The notes beneath the pieces were generated by a model that saw only the letters and a program-made list of their open reading frames with translations, was not told where the DNA came from and did not search any database. DNA of 17,943 bases from JBBQIY01 sp964618405 (GTDB lineage: Bacteria; Verrucomicrobiota; Kiritimatiellia; RFP12; UBA3636): contig CAZUAY010000044.1 in the NCBI GenBank assembly GCA_964618405.1, positions 1 through 17,943 of the forward strand. Direction: 5' to 3'. Within the stretch, counting starts at the first letter, position 1. Each line of letters begins with the position of its first letter. The position numbers and the translations under genes were made by a program. This document shows positions 7,052 through 15,800 of the stretch, one piece after another.

Positions 7052-8965
7052 GTGCTTGTAATCCCTTTTCTTATCTTGTGCATCAGCGCAATTGTTGCGC
7101 TTATCGTTAAACCGAGCCTCGCCAGTCGCATCGGTTGTCTATCTGTCGTTGTCGGCAGTGGGTTGATGATTCCTGCAACCTTACTAGGAGACGCTGCAGG
7201 GCTACCAGACAGACCCGCTATAGCCTTGTCGGTCTTTTTTATGCTGCCTATCGTCGTGCTCGGTATTACTGCCGCGATCCACTCGACTGGCTATCTAAAA
7301 GGTCATGGCGCTGAAAACGCCGGCAAATACTGGTTCTTTTTCAACCTCATGTTGGCATCCATGTTCGGAGTCACGGTGCTCGACCATCCCATCCACTTCC
7401 TCTTCGCCTGGGAGCTCATGGGCATCACCAGTGCGGCACTCGTTGCCTTCGACCACCGGGCACGCGAATCCATGCGCGCCGTCTGGATCTATCTTGCCGC
7501 CTGCCATGCAGGTGTCGTCTTCCTCATCCTCATGTTTGTCGAGCTCGGCTCCGCTGAACCCTACGCGCTAACGGTTTTCATTCTCGCCATGCTTGGCTTC
7601 GGCCTGAAAGCCGGCTTCACCGGACTGCACATCTGGCTCCCCGAAGCGCATCCCGCCGCCCCTGCCCCCGTCTCTGCCATCATGTCGGGCGCCATGATCA
7701 ACCTTGGTCTCTTTGGAATCCTGAAATTCGGTATTATAAAAACACTTGGAGAGCTACCCTTCAACGTCATCGGTTGGACATTCCTCGTCCTCGGCATCAC
7801 AGGTTCGTTACTGGGGATTCTCTTCGCCCTTCCGCAGAAAAACTTGAAACGTCTTCTCGCCTTTTCCAGTATCGAGAACATGGGCATCATCACCATCGCG
7901 ATGGGATTGTTTGCGCTGGGTCGGCATTACGAGCTCGATCAAATGACTATTCTCGCCATCGTCGGTGCCATGCTCCACATCCTCAACCATGCCCTTCTCA
8001 AAGGCGGACTCTTCCTCAGCGCCGGCTCAGTCTATAAGGCCACAGGCTCCCTCAACATGGACATGATGGGCGGCCTCATGAAGCGGATGCCGCTAACAGG
8101 CTCTCTTTTCACACTCAACGCCATCGGCTTGAGCGCCCTGCCTCCGCTGAATGGATTCATCGGCGAGTTTTTCATCTACATGGCAGCATTTCAGGGCATC
8201 GTGCACGCCTCCGGCGCGTTATTCTATGCCAGCTTTTCGACCATTACCACCCTCGCACTCACCGGTGGTCTCGCCGTGGCTGTGTACGCCAAAGCAACAG
8301 GCTCCGTATTCCTTGGCGAACCGCGCTCCGAACACGCACGAGCCGCAACTGAAGTCCCCAAATCCATGACAGACCCCATCATCGGACTCTTTATCCTGAG
8401 TCTCCTTGTCGCCTTCCTCGGGCCGCTTACTCTTGACGCCATGACCGACGGCGCGATCAGCTCGTTTTTCCCCGACATGATTCGCGGTCTTTTGGCTGCT
8501 TCGCTTATCTTCACCTTGCTCTCCGCTTTCCTGCTCTTTTTCCGCTTCAAGGCTTTGGTGCGTGGAAGCGAAAACATTCCCGGCCCAACCTGGGACTGCG
8601 GCTACGCACGCCCTACGGCTCGCATGGCCTACACGGGCACCGCCTTTACGCAACCCATCACCGATTTCATGGCTTCTATCCTGCATCCTCGCCGAAAGCT
8701 TCGAAAACCGGAGTCGCTCTTCCCCTCACACAGCGCCATCGAGGTTTCCGTTGAAGACGCTGGAACACGCTTCCTCTGGGGCCCGCTTTTTGGAGGGTTC
8801 GCCAAACGCGCCAAAAAACTTCACGAGTTTCAATCCGGCAGTCTGCATGCCTACGTGCTCGCCATGGTCGTCGCCCTTGCCGCCATGTTTATTTGGGCCA
8901 TGAGCGTCCATCCGGAATTGCCCACCTCCGTCACACCCACCGAATCGCAGCCGATAGAGGAATAA
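7052..8965 (+). CDS. hyfB: Hydrogenase-4 component B-like antiporter subunit (NuoL/M family)
   Basis: This 637-residue polytopic protein of the proton-translocating NuoL/NuoM/MrpA superfamily is closest in character to HyfB/HycC of group 4 hydrogenases. Conserved charged residues sit in the usual helices: Glu121 (FLFAWELMG), Lys186 (LGFGLKAGF), the LPEAHPAAPAPVSAIMSG stretch (196-213), Lys317 (HALLKGGLF) and LPPLNGFIGEF (363-373). The C-terminal part carries TWDCGYARPTARMAYT (513-528) and AFTQPI (531-536), which are typical of HyfB/HycC and not of complex I subunits. I estimate 14 or more membrane helices. Start is GTG at 7052 with GGAG seven bases upstream. It is the first gene of the plus-strand group, divergent from rpmH; I see no convincing promoter in the 200 bp before it. 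hyfC follows after 4 nt. Confidence 0.88.
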   Translation: MLVIPFLILCISAIVALIVKPSLASRIGCLSVVVGSGLMIPATLLGDAAGLPDRPAIALSVFFMLPIVVLGITAAIHSTGYLKGHGAENAGKYWFFFNLMLASMFGVTVLDHPIHFLFAWELMGITSAALVAFDHRARESMRAVWIYLAACHAGVVFLILMFVELGSAEPYALTVFILAMLGFGLKAGFTGLHIWLPEAHPAAPAPVSAIMSGAMINLGLFGILKFGIIKTLGELPFNVIGWTFLVLGITGSLLGILFALPQKNLKRLLAFSSIENMGIITIAMGLFALGRHYELDQMTILAIVGAMLHILNHALLKGGLFLSAGSVYKATGSLNMDMMGGLMKRMPLTGSLFTLNAIGLSALPPLNGFIGEFFIYMAAFQGIVHASGALFYASFSTITTLALTGGLAVAVYAKATGSVFLGEPRSEHARAATEVPKSMTDPIIGLFILSLLVAFLGPLTLDAMTDGAISSFFPDMIRGLLAASLIFTLLSAFLLFFRFKALVRGSENIPGPTWDCGYARPTARMAYTGTAFTQPITDFMASILHPRRKLRKPESLFPSHSAIEVSVEDAGTRFLWGPLFGGFAKRAKKLHEFQSGSLHAYVLAMVVALAAMFIWAMSVHPELPTSVTPTESQPIEE

Positions 8966-8969
8966 TATC

Positions 8970-9881
8970 ATGTGGTACCTTTGTCTTTTAATTTCCCTCC
9001 TACTCGCCCCACTGCTTCCGGGCATCATCAATAAAACGAAAGCGTTCTTTGCAGGTCGCAAAGGTCCTCGCGTGCTTCAGCTTTATTACGATATTGCCAA
9101 ACTACTGCGTAAAGGTTCGGTGCGGAGCACCACCTCAACGCTCGTTTTGCAGCTTGCGCCTTCTCTTTCCCTCGCCACCCTCCTGACGGCCATGCTCTTT
9201 TTCCCCTTCGGCATGTCCGCCTCCCCGCTCGCCTTTCAGGGCGACATCATCGTCTTCTTTTACCTGCTCGCGACAGGACGCATGGTGATGGTGCTCGGTG
9301 CACTCGACACGGGTTCGGCTTTTGAGGGCATGGGTGCTTCACGTGAAGTTCAGTTCTCCGCATTAGCTGAAGTTGTCACCTTCGCGGTGATCGGATTCCT
9401 CGCCCTGCTCAGTGGCAGCACGAGCTTAAGCGGGGCGCTCAATGGCTTCAATACCTCGGCTTGGACGACGACCGGTACCGCCATGACGCTTGCGGCGATG
9501 GCCTGCTTTGTCGTCCTCCTCGCCGAAAATTGCCGCGTGCCGTTCGATGACCCCGACACCCACCTCGAGCTAACGATGATTCACGAAGCCATGATCCTCG
9601 ACAATTCCGGCCCCGACCTCGCTTTCATCGACTACGCGGCCGCCTTAAAACTCTGGCTGCTTGCCTCGTTCCTTGTGCTGCTCTTGCTCCCCTTCGAACC
9701 CGCCTGGGGGCACTGGCGCATCGCGACCTATTTCGTCGGCGTCTTAGGCACCAGCGTTGTCGTGGGCATCACGGAATCGATCATGGCCCGTTTCCGCTTC
9801 CTCAAAATCCCGCAGATCTTCGCCGGAGCCCTCGCCATCGCGCTCGTGGCCATCCTCCTCTTCTCTTTCTTCAAGGCATAG
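8970..9881 (+). CDS. hyfC: Hydrogenase-4 component C-like membrane anchor (NuoH family)
   Basis: This 303-residue integral-membrane protein is homologous to HyfC/HycD and complex I NuoH, the subunit linking the electron-transfer arm to the ion-pumping arm. GRKGPRVLQLYYDIAKLLRKG (29-49) is the NuoH-type N-terminal loop. AENCRVPFDDPDTHLELT (185-202) and MIHEAMILDNSGPDL (203-217) match the hydrogenase branch (HLELTMxHEAMILxxSG) rather than the ERxPFDLxEAE form of NuoH. About eight membrane helices. ATG at 8970 has GAGGA about eight bases upstream, within the end of hyfB. hyfE starts 3 nt after its stop. The conserved loops imply the gene once had, or still has, a catalytic partner. Confidence 0.9.
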   Translation: MWYLCLLISLLLAPLLPGIINKTKAFFAGRKGPRVLQLYYDIAKLLRKGSVRSTTSTLVLQLAPSLSLATLLTAMLFFPFGMSASPLAFQGDIIVFFYLLATGRMVMVLGALDTGSAFEGMGASREVQFSALAEVVTFAVIGFLALLSGSTSLSGALNGFNTSAWTTTGTAMTLAAMACFVVLLAENCRVPFDDPDTHLELTMIHEAMILDNSGPDLAFIDYAAALKLWLLASFLVLLLLPFEPAWGHWRIATYFVGVLGTSVVVGITESIMARFRFLKIPQIFAGALAIALVAILLFSFFKA

Positions 9882-9884
9882 ACA

Positions 9885-10574
9885 ATGAATGATTTAACCG
9901 GAATTATCCTCGCCATCATCCTGTTGACGAATATCGCAATGGCTGCTTCAAGCCGCCTTCTGCATTGTATCAAGATCATCGCTGTGCAAGGACTGCTCAT
10001 CGGCCTCCTCTCGTTGACCTCGCTCAACTTCGCCTCCACCGAAACGCACCTGCACTTGTATATTGCCTCCTTTGTTAACATCTTCGTCAAGTTCATCGTA
10101 CTCCCCTCCCTGCTCATTGCTGCCATGCGCAAGACAAACACGAAGCGCGAACTCGAACCTTTCGTCGGCTACTCCGCCTCCGTTTCTATTGTCTTCGCGC
10201 TCACCGCCGCTTCCTTCCTCGCCTGCACCCAATTCGACATGTCGACCGGCACGATGTCCAAGCTCGCCATCCCCACCGCCCTTGCAACGATTTTCACCGG
10301 TCTCTTCATGATTATCGCCCGCCGAAAAGCCATCACCCAAGTCGTCGGCTTCCTGATGTTCGAAAATGGTATCGCCGTCTTCGGTGCTGGCCTCATGCTC
10401 GAATGCGGACTTCTCGTCGAACTCGGCATCTTACTCGACGTCCTCGTGCTCGTCTTCATCATGGGCATCGCCATTTTCCACATCAGCCGAGAATTCTCGC
10501 ACATCGATGCTGATCAACTCAATCAACTCGGCGACTACCAACCTGAAAGCGCCGAACCCGATTCGGCTCTCTAG
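9885..10574 (+). CDS. hyfE: Hydrogenase-4 component E-like membrane subunit
   Basis: This 229-residue hydrophobic protein has about seven membrane segments and belongs to the HyfE family, whose C-terminal half is NuoK-like. The acidic residues typical of NuoK-like helices are visible in VGFLMFENGIAVFGAG and LECGLLVELGILLDVLVLVF. The C-terminus (last 25 residues) is polar. It follows hyfC by 3 nt with a weak AAGG ribosome-binding site and is surely cotranscribed with hyfB and hyfC. Between it and hyfF lies a 268-bp repeat-bearing spacer instead of the few bases seen at the other junctions. Confidence 0.85.
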   Translation: MNDLTGIILAIILLTNIAMAASSRLLHCIKIIAVQGLLIGLLSLTSLNFASTETHLHLYIASFVNIFVKFIVLPSLLIAAMRKTNTKRELEPFVGYSASVSIVFALTAASFLACTQFDMSTGTMSKLAIPTALATIFTGLFMIIARRKAITQVVGFLMFENGIAVFGAGLMLECGLLVELGILLDVLVLVFIMGIAIFHISREFSHIDADQLNQLGDYQPESAEPDSAL

Positions 10575-10680
10575 CTTCTAATCATGGAGATAATCTCGAT
10601 TGAATTCGAAACTCTACAACGTTTTTCAACCATGAAACACATAAACCTTCATGAAACTTTTTCCAACCCTTAAACGGGGT
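10575..10680. other. Non-coding spacer after hyfE
   Basis: This AT-richer stretch contains no open frame of note. It contains a small palindrome GAGAT-A-ATCTC (10587-10597) and two copies of CATGAAAC (10631-10638 and 10650-10657). The second lies in an imperfect repeat of the first's surroundings (TTTTTCAACC, then TTTTTCCAACCC). I see no terminator and no clear promoter for hyfF. Confidence 0.4.
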
Positions 10681-10695
10681 ATGGGGTGCCCCCAT
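10681..10695. repeat. GC-rich inverted repeat heading the heptamer array
   Basis: A perfect 6-bp stem with a 3-nt loop, ATGGGG-TGC-CCCCAT, lies six bases before the heptamer array. The core GGGGTGCCCCC (10683-10693) is found in reverse complement at 39-49, also next to ACTAGCG-type heptamers. No T-run follows, so it is not a typical terminator. Confidence 0.6.
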
Positions 10696-10700
10696 CGGAA

Positions 10701-10842
10701 ACTACGCACTACGCACTACTCACTACTCACTCTTTCCCTAGCAACTTCTCTCACCACTAGCGACTAGCGACTAGCGACTAGCGACTTCTCTCACCACTAG
10801 CGACTTCTCTCACCACTCACCACTCGCAACTCGCAACTTCTC
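10701..10842 (+). repeat. Heptamer tandem-repeat array between hyfE and hyfF
   Basis: Nearly the whole stretch reads as 7-bp units beginning ACT: ACTACGC x2, ACTACTC x2, ACTCTTT (10701-10735), an 8-nt break, then ACTAGCG x4 (10756-10783), ACTAGCG (10796-10802), ACTCACC and ACTCGCA x2 (10815-10835), and ACTTCTC (10836-10842). Three copies of the 12-mer ACTTCTCTCACC (10744, 10784, 10803) alternate with the ACTAGCG runs. Seven is not a multiple of three, and the CTAG core contains TAG on both strands. Every reading frame through the ACTAGCG block therefore meets a stop within 21 nt, so that block cannot be coding. The last unit ends one base before the hyfF ATG. Confidence 0.9.
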
Positions 10843-12255
10843 ATGATACCTCTTCTACTCATCTTCCTCCCCTTCGCCTTCGCTGCCGCCACGATGCTTT
10901 GCAGACGCTGCATCAAAATGGCCCGACGCCTGCTGATCGCTTGCGGTGTTGTAAACTTCTTGCTCGTGCTCACAGCCTACGTGCTGCGGAACCAGCTTGA
11001 TATGAAGACGAGTCTGTTACAACTGTCGTTCGACGATCCCATTCAGTCAACGATACTCTTCGTCACTTCTCTGCTTTTCCTCGTCATCGCGCTCCACGCG
11101 TGGAAATGGCTCCCAGCCGAACTGAGCGATGAGACCTTCCCGATCGAACAAGCCATAATTCCTGCAAACATCTTCCATGGCCTAACCTGCGCTTTTCTCG
11201 GCTCCATGATGCTCGTGATCCTCTCAAGCAACTTTGGCCTTCTCTGGGTTGCCATCGAAGCCACCACCCTGCTCAGCGCACCGCTCATCGTTTTCCGCCG
11301 CAGCGCCGAGTCCATCGAAGCCATGTGGAAATACATGTTAATCTGCTCCGTCGGCATCGGCTTCGCCCTCTTCGGCACCATGCTGATGGCCCATGCCAGT
11401 CAGCCTGCGATCGGAGAAGGTGCCGGACTCAACTTCGACGCCATCAAGCAAGTTAGCGAACAAATGAATCCCGTATGGTTTAAAGCCGCGTTCGTTTTCG
11501 TCCTCGCTGGCTATGGTTCTAAAATGGGCTTAGCCCCGTTCCACACCTGGCTCCCCGACGCTTACAGTGCCGCTCCCACCATTTCGACCGCGCTCATTTC
11601 CAGCTCACTGGTCAACTGTGCCTTCATCGCCATCACACGTTTCCGCGCCATCGCTCCATCCGTGCTGATTCCTTTTTGCAACGAGCTCATGAACGCGCTT
11701 GGACTGCTTTCACTTGCTACCGCCGCGATCTTCATTGTCCGCCAACATGATTTCAAGCGAATGCTCGCCTACTCCAGTGTTGAACACATGGGCCTTGTCC
11801 TCATTCTCTTTGCTTTAGGCTCCGAATATCTTCCCGTTCATATCTTCTTCCATTCCGTCCTGAAAATGACGCTCTTCCTTATTGCAGGCAACATTATGTT
11901 GACCTACCGCAGCCGCTCTGTCAACGCCATCCACGGCATGTTTTCGAAAAGACCGTGGCTTGCCGCTCAGTGGGTTATTGGCATTCTGCTCATCTGCGGC
12001 ACGCCACCATCGCCTCTTTTTATTACTGAATTTGCGCTCATCTCAAAAGCAGGACTCGCCCTCGGTGGCACGGTACTCCTCCTGCTCTTCATCATCTTCT
12101 GCGGCATGTCCCGCATCATGATCTCCATGACCATGGGGCAGAGTCCAGACTCTGCCACGGAGCCCCGCCAAATCCCCGCCTCCCTACATGCCGCCCCACT
12201 GCTCGCCCTCGCCGTTACCCTCATTCTCGGGCTGCTCGCCTTTGCTTATGCGTGA
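10843..12255 (+). CDS. hyfF: Hydrogenase-4 component F-like antiporter subunit (NuoN/M family)
   Basis: This 470-residue proton-conducting membrane subunit of the NuoL/M/N superfamily resembles HyfF (about 530 residues in E. coli). Key helix residues are Glu139 (LLWVAIEATTLLSAPLIV), Lys227 (GYGSKMGLAPFHTWLPDA), Lys341 (FHSVLKMTLFLIAGN) and the loop HDFKRMLAYSSVEHMG (302-317). About 13-14 membrane helices. ATG at 10843 directly abuts the heptamer array, and no Shine-Dalgarno sequence is present. Initiation must therefore rely on an unstructured leader or another mechanism, and expression may be poor or uncoupled from hyfBCE. Residues 431-439 (GQSPDSATE), in the hydrophilic loop before the last helix, are encoded by a palindromic repeat shared with hemW. 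No catalytic hydrogenase gene follows; the next genes are convergent. MrpD- or NuoN-type identity is less likely given its neighbours. Confidence 0.82.
   Translation: MIPLLLIFLPFAFAAATMLCRRCIKMARRLLIACGVVNFLLVLTAYVLRNQLDMKTSLLQLSFDDPIQSTILFVTSLLFLVIALHAWKWLPAELSDETFPIEQAIIPANIFHGLTCAFLGSMMLVILSSNFGLLWVAIEATTLLSAPLIVFRRSAESIEAMWKYMLICSVGIGFALFGTMLMAHASQPAIGEGAGLNFDAIKQVSEQMNPVWFKAAFVFVLAGYGSKMGLAPFHTWLPDAYSAAPTISTALISSSLVNCAFIAITRFRAIAPSVLIPFCNELMNALGLLSLATAAIFIVRQHDFKRMLAYSSVEHMGLVLILFALGSEYLPVHIFFHSVLKMTLFLIAGNIMLTYRSRSVNAIHGMFSKRPWLAAQWVIGILLICGTPPSPLFITEFALISKAGLALGGTVLLLLFIIFCGMSRIMISMTMGQSPDSATEPRQIPASLHAAPLLALAVTLILGLLAFAYA
12137..12156. repeat. Palindromic repeat copy 3, inside hyfF
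   Basis: Perfect 9-bp arms GGCAGAGTC (12137-12145) and GACTCTGCC (12148-12156) have a 2-nt centre. The arms share GGCAGAGT/ACTCTGCC with the copies at 471-501 and 711-741. In hemW the codon phase is GTG-GCA-GAG, here GGG-CAG-AGT, so what is shared is DNA and not peptide sequence. Confidence 0.75.
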
Positions 12256-12268
12256 AGGACATCATACG

Positions 12269-12886
12269 TTACTTCAACGCATCCTCACGCGCTTGCGCGA
12301 ACTCAGCATAGTGTAGCTGCAGACAGTCGGGGCAGATGCAATGACTAAAAAGCGCTTCTGAGTGGTTGGTAATATAGGCCTCAACCTGCTCCCAGTAACC
12401 GGAATCATTCCTGATTTTTTTGCAGTGCATGCAGATCGGCAAAATGCCCTGCAAGGTCTTGATATGATCGAGTGCCTTCCGGAGCCAGGTGATTTGCGTG
12501 GTTAACTCGTCCTGCGTTTCCACCAATCGCTTTCCAACCTGCACGCGAGCTCGTAGCTCGGCTGGGTGAAACGGCTTGGCTAAATAGTCATCAGCCCCAG
12601 CATCGAGCCCAGCAACGATATCGTCCTTGTTGTCCTTCGTCGTGAGCATGATCAAATAAGGTTGCGGACCTTTGAGTTGCGTACGCACACGCAGCACAAC
12701 CTCCAGCCCATCCATCTCAGGCATCATCCAGTCGAGAATCGCAAGTCGGGGTGCATCGGGTTTTTGCAACGCTTCCCATGCCTCCAAGCCGTTGACGGTC
12801 ACCACCGCTTCATGCCCATGTTTCGTCAGCACAGCGCTCAACATCGTCCGAGAGGTCTGATCGTCTTCTGCAATAAGTATTCGCAT
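12269..12886 (-). CDS. Response regulator: receiver plus C-terminal Cys-rich LPICxxCKKIR module
   Basis: 205 residues from the ATG at 12886 begin MRILIAEDD. A full CheY-like receiver follows: acidic pair at about residues 7-9, phosphoacceptor Asp52 (AILDWMMPEMDG), Thr82 (MLTT) and Lys104 (LAKPF). A short helix then leads to LPICMHCKKIRNDSGYW (149-165) and HCICPDC (182-188). The five Cys, as CxxC and CxCxxC, suggest a metal- or redox-binding module. This tail is common after receiver and PAS domains in environmental bacteria; its function is, to my knowledge, unsettled. There is no DNA-binding domain. An upstream ATG at 12901 would overlap the kinase gene but lacks a spaced ribosome-binding site. 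The chosen ATG has GGAG nine bases upstream and a 2-nt gap after the kinase stop. It is cotranscribed with the kinase and likely takes phosphate from its Hpt domain. Confidence 0.88.
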   Translation of the reverse strand: MRILIAEDDQTSRTMLSAVLTKHGHEAVVTVNGLEAWEALQKPDAPRLAILDWMMPEMDGLEVVLRVRTQLKGPQPYLIMLTTKDNKDDIVAGLDAGADDYLAKPFHPAELRARVQVGKRLVETQDELTTQITWLRKALDHIKTLQGILPICMHCKKIRNDSGYWEQVEAYITNHSEALFSHCICPDCLQLHYAEFAQAREDALK

Positions 12887-12888
12887 GG

Positions 12889-15800
12889 TTAATTTCTCCA
12901 ATCCTTCACTTGTACTTCAATAGCCGCTTTTAGTTTTTCAAATTGCCTAATCAGTTCAGGCATTTTTTCGCTCGCTTCTGCAAGGAGGCTCGCCTTCGCC
13001 GCCTTTTCAATTTCCAACGCCACCGCGCGCAAGGCCTTTCCACCGACGATGCCAGAGGCACCATTAATGGAGTGGGCTTGACGTTCGGCGCCGACACCGT
13101 CTTCAGCAGTTAGAAACGCTTCCAACGCCTGTATGCGCTGAGCGATATCCTCTGGGAACCCATCCAGAACCTGTAGTGCCAATTCTTGATCGTCCATTAC
13201 GCGTTCCATCAGTCCCGCTAGATCCCAGACGGGATGTTCCGGCTGAGAAGTGACTTCAGTGGCAACGACTTTTTGCATCGGAGCGGAACTCGTTTCTTCA
13301 TTCAGCCATTTCTCGAGAACGCGAGCCAACGCCTGCGGTGCCACCGGCTTGGAAACGTAATCGTTCATCCCCGCTGCTAGACACCGCTCCTCATCTCCCT
13401 GCATCGCATGTGCCGTCATAGCGACAATGGGGATCAGGGGATTATTAGCCGAAAACACAGAGTTACGGATCTGTCGTGTAGCCTCGAGTCCATCCATCAC
13501 GGGCATTTGAACGTCCATGAGGATCAAGTCGTAAGGAATACTCTCCAGTGCCTCAAGCACTTCAGCGCCGTTCGCAACTGCGTCCGCACGCAGTCCCAGC
13601 TTCTTGAGGAGACCCAAGGCGACTTGTTGATTGGTAATATTATCTTCGGCCAGCAGAATCCGCGCCTTACTCCCAGCAAACATCGTTTGAAGATCTTTGA
13701 TCAACTGACGTTTGGGAACCGGCAATGCGGTTGCACCCTTTCCTGCCTTGCCTTTGTCCATCAAAGCTTGCGCTAAACTGCGCTTCAATTCTTGATTGCG
13801 AACAGGCTTTGTCAAACACGCCTCAAAGCCAATTTCTCGAAAGACATTGGCATTGTCTCGCATCCCGAGAGAGGTTAGCATCACCATTCCGGTTTTTGCT
13901 AGGCGTTCGTTCGCCTTAATCGCCCTGCCAAGCATTTCTCCGTCCATCACCGGCATCTGCATGTCCAGAACCGCCAACTGGAAGGGATCACCTACGTCAA
14001 GCGCATGCAGAAGCATTTGTATTGCCGCCGGCCCATCTGCGACCTCGGCAGAGCGCATGCCCCATGACGACAGATAGGAGGTCAGAATCTCGCGGCTGGT
14101 GGCATTGTCATCGACGATCAGAACGTGTACATTCCGCAGATCAGCCAACTCTGATGCTGGCGCTTTCGCTCCTTCTGCTTGCTTCGTAAGCCGCACCGTA
14201 CAGGAGAACTCGGAGCCCTTGCCCACCCTGCTCTCAACCGTCACCTCGCCGCCCATCAACTCAGCCAATTGCCTACTAATCGCCAACCCTAAACCCGTCC
14301 CTCCATACTTTCGCGTGGTCGAGGTATCAGCTTGAGTAAATTTTTCAAAGAGCAGTCCTATCTTCTCGCTCGGAATGCCGATGCCCGTATCGCGCACAGA
14401 GAAGCGAAGCATCACTGCGTTATCGTCTTCTGACTCTAGGGTCACGCGAATCGCGACTTCACCGACCTGAGTAAATTTAACGGCATTACTCACTAAGTTG
14501 TTTAAAATCTGCCGTAAGCGTCCTGGATCACCTCGCAACAATGTAGGAACTTCCGTGGGAATGCTGTATAAGAGCTCGAGCCCCTTTTCTTGAGCACGCA
14601 AGGCCAGCGTCGACGCTAAATCTTCCACGAGCTCTTGTAGATCAAAGTCAAGATCTTCCAAACTCATTTTTCCAGCCTCAATCTTGGAGAAATCAAGGAT
14701 ATCATTGATGAGGCTGAGAAGCGATTCTCCACTGATCCTCACCGTCTCTGCATACCGGCGTTGCTCTTCTGATAGATCGGTGTCAAGAAGCAGGCCTGTC
14801 ATTCCGATAACGCCATTCATCGGCGTTCGAATTTCATGGCTCATGTTAGCCAAGAAATCAGATTTAGCGATATTGGCCATCTGCGATTGTTTCGCCAGCT
14901 CGTTCGCGCGTGTCATCGTCTCAACAAGCTGTTTATTGATTTCGACCAGTTCTTCTTTTGCGCGATTGCGTTCAGTGATATCTCGTACGAGGGATATCGA
15001 GTGCCAGCCATCCTCTAAGGGAATGCCCGCAAGCGAGACCTCGACCAATACGTGACTGCCATCCTTACGGAGCGCCGTCATCTCAATAAATTCACTCTTG
15101 GTGGCGCGTTTTCCCGTTTCTAAAAAGCGCTTGAACATGCCCTGAAACAGGTCACGATCTTTCGCCGAAATAAGCAACTCGAATGCATTGCGGCCGAGGG
15201 CCTCGTCCCGTGTGTATCCCACGATCTTTTCGGCAGCGGGATTCCAAAAAGTGAGCCGCCCCTGAGGATCCGTCATCAAAATCGCATCCTGAGCAGAATC
15301 CGTAATCGCACGCAAGCTGGCTTCACTCGCTTGTAGCGCTTCTAGCGCACGCTTTCGTCTTGTAATGTCCTGAACAATCGCATAGAGGCAATTTCTACCA
15401 TCTGCTTTAAAATAGCACAGATTCGCTTCAACATCCCGGAGCTGTCCGTCCGCTAGGCGGTGCACACATTGTGTTTGATGCTTCTTTTCCGTTCGGTATT
15501 GCTCAAAAGTAGTCGCCGTATCACCACACAAGCTGGTATTGATTTCGGTGACATTCATCTCGCGCATGTGTTCTCGCGTGTAGCCATAGTAGGCGCAGGC
15601 AGCGGGGTTGGTGTCGATCACCGCCCCGGTATCGAGGTCAATCAGCAACTGAACTGATGGATTCTCCTCGAACATGGCCCGATAGCGCGCTTCGCTCGCT
15701 CGCAACGCCGCACGTCGTGCGTATTCCTCGCTGACATCTCGGAAAACGAGAACCGCTCCAGTTATCGTATCATCTCGGTCTCGAATCGGTGCGCAACTGT

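Noticed and set aside
10701..10842. CRISPR array
   Set aside because: Units are 7 or 12 bp with no unique spacers, and no cas genes are present; it is a simple tandem array.
12887..12901. Upstream ATG at 12901 for the response regulator
   Set aside because: The only purine-rich sequence before it (GAAGG) abuts the ATG directly with no spacing, and the extra MEKLT is not part of the receiver fold.
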